Shown one piece after another: positions 43,259 to 43,735 of a stretch of DNA of 43,735 bases. Where the stretch lies: the NCBI GenBank assembly GCA_900175165.2, contig FWWN02000627.1, positions 427,265 to 470,999 on the forward strand, read 5' to 3'. Made by a program: the position numbers and the translations under genes. The notes under the pieces are model-generated. The model was not told the origin of the DNA and searched no databases. It saw only the letters and a list, made by a program, of their open reading frames with translations. Position 1 is the stretch's first letter. Every line of letters starts with the position of its first letter. Source of the stretch: Rhizomucor pusillus (Eukaryota; Mucoromycota; Mucoromycetes; Mucorales; Lichtheimiaceae).

Positions 43259-43735
43259 CTAAAAGTCTAGAATAAGAAGCTGTCTTGTTGTCTTGGAACC
43301 GCGAGTTGTCTTGTCGCCTTGGAAAAGTGCCAATGAACAGTAACTGGTTAGATTACTTTCAATCAGCTTGTTCTTGAAGATCAAAGTCTTCGAACCAGGT
43401 ACCAAAGAGTAAGCAAAGATGCTTCTTGGTTAGCTGGTAAATACGCGCTCAGAGCCCCACAAAGTGAGGTACAACAGGTTCAATTTGTTATCATCGTAGC
43501 GCAACCTTCCAGTGAAGTCGCCTGTGGTGCCCTAAGATGATAAATCATCAACCAACAGACCCGGTGCAGGAAGATACCACCGGGAGGAGGCAGGGATTAT
43601 ACCGGTCCAAACAGCAACCGCTGGCAGTAGGGCGCAAAGTACCCATAGGGATCCACTCGTTGAAATCGACCGTGGAAGGCATTACACCACCCGAGTAGAT
43701 TCAAAGAGAGGACAAGCACGAAGCTTTCCTTCGCT
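43259..43735 (-). pseudogene. Partial gene at the window edge, with in-frame stop
   Basis: Read on the minus strand from the edge, the frame gives a hydrophobic segment (SFVLVLSLNLLGWCNAFHGR), then VDPYGYFAPYCQRLLFGP. A plausible phase-0 intron (donor GTATAA at about 43604, acceptor TCTTAG at about 43535) joins it to GTTGDFTGRLRYDDNKLNLL and LTLWGSERVFTS, followed by TAA (43430-43432). Beyond the stop the same frame stays open for 57 codons (PRSIFAYSLVPGSKTLIFKN), ending at 43259. Either the gene ends at 43430 or it is broken by a nonsense change. The family is not recognised and the 5' part is outside the window. Confidence 0.35.

Noticed and set aside
1..43735. CRISPR arrays, bacterial operons, prophage or insertion sequences
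   Set aside because: The DNA is eukaryotic with spliceosomal introns throughout; no regularly spaced repeats or transposase were seen.

Overview
The window is nuclear DNA from a fungus, most likely an early-diverging filamentous one (Mucoromycota, perhaps Mucorales). The genes are typical fungal housekeeping genes: class V myosin, the SAGA subunit Spt8, the nuclear-envelope protein Brl1/Brr6, an Lsb5-type VHS/GAT protein, neurochondrin and a Mei2-like RRM protein. Most are cut by many very short introns (about 38-95 nt) with GTAAGT/GTATGT-type donors. Neurochondrin, GNL1 and the ACSF3-type acyl-CoA synthetase argue against a budding yeast. The phylum call is inference; no rRNA or other marker is present. 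All gene models were spliced by eye, using protein continuity, phase and splice consensus.

Layout, left to right. 0.2-4.6 kb: an unknown basic protein (+) converges on a six-exon secreted protein (-) whose C-terminus has a C-type-lectin-like cysteine pattern; behind it lies a malonyl/methylmalonyl-CoA synthetase (-). 5.4-9.7 kb: the circularly permuted GTPase GNL1 and an Lsb5-like endocytic adaptor (both +). 10.9-12.6 kb: a tail-anchored coiled-coil protein with a CC1-box/HAP1_N-like motif, a candidate membrane-bound dynein or kinesin adaptor. 13.5-16.0 kb: a Mei2-like RRM protein ending in a long polyglutamine tract, convergent on two tandem RING-H2 ubiquitin ligases (-, 16.0-18.6 kb). 18.9-20.9 kb: neurochondrin (-) divergent from a small mitochondrial-type protein (+). 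21.0-26.6 kb: class V myosin (+). 27.2-30.9 kb: an unknown protein (-) divergent from Spt8 (+). 31.5-35.2 kb: small proteins, including a cysteine-rich CYSTM-type peptide, and one doubtful gene. 35.9-38.7 kb: Brl1/Brr6 (+) and a Dal5/Tna1-type MFS permease (-). 38.7-41.5 kb: a gene-poor stretch with a possible relic of a repeated zinc-knuckle protein. 41.6-42.6 kb: an intronless Gfo/Idh/MocA oxidoreductase of bacterial aspect. The right edge carries a partial, possibly broken gene (-).

There is no operon logic, but a theme recurs: cargo transport and membrane traffic (myosin V, the CC1-box tail-anchored protein, the Lsb5-like adaptor, Brl1) and ubiquitin ligation. The most interesting items are the tail-anchored CC1-box protein, the secreted lectin-like protein, three GC-AG introns with GCAAGT donors, competing acceptors five bases apart that would decide whether a protein carries its RING finger, and the intronless dehydrogenase.
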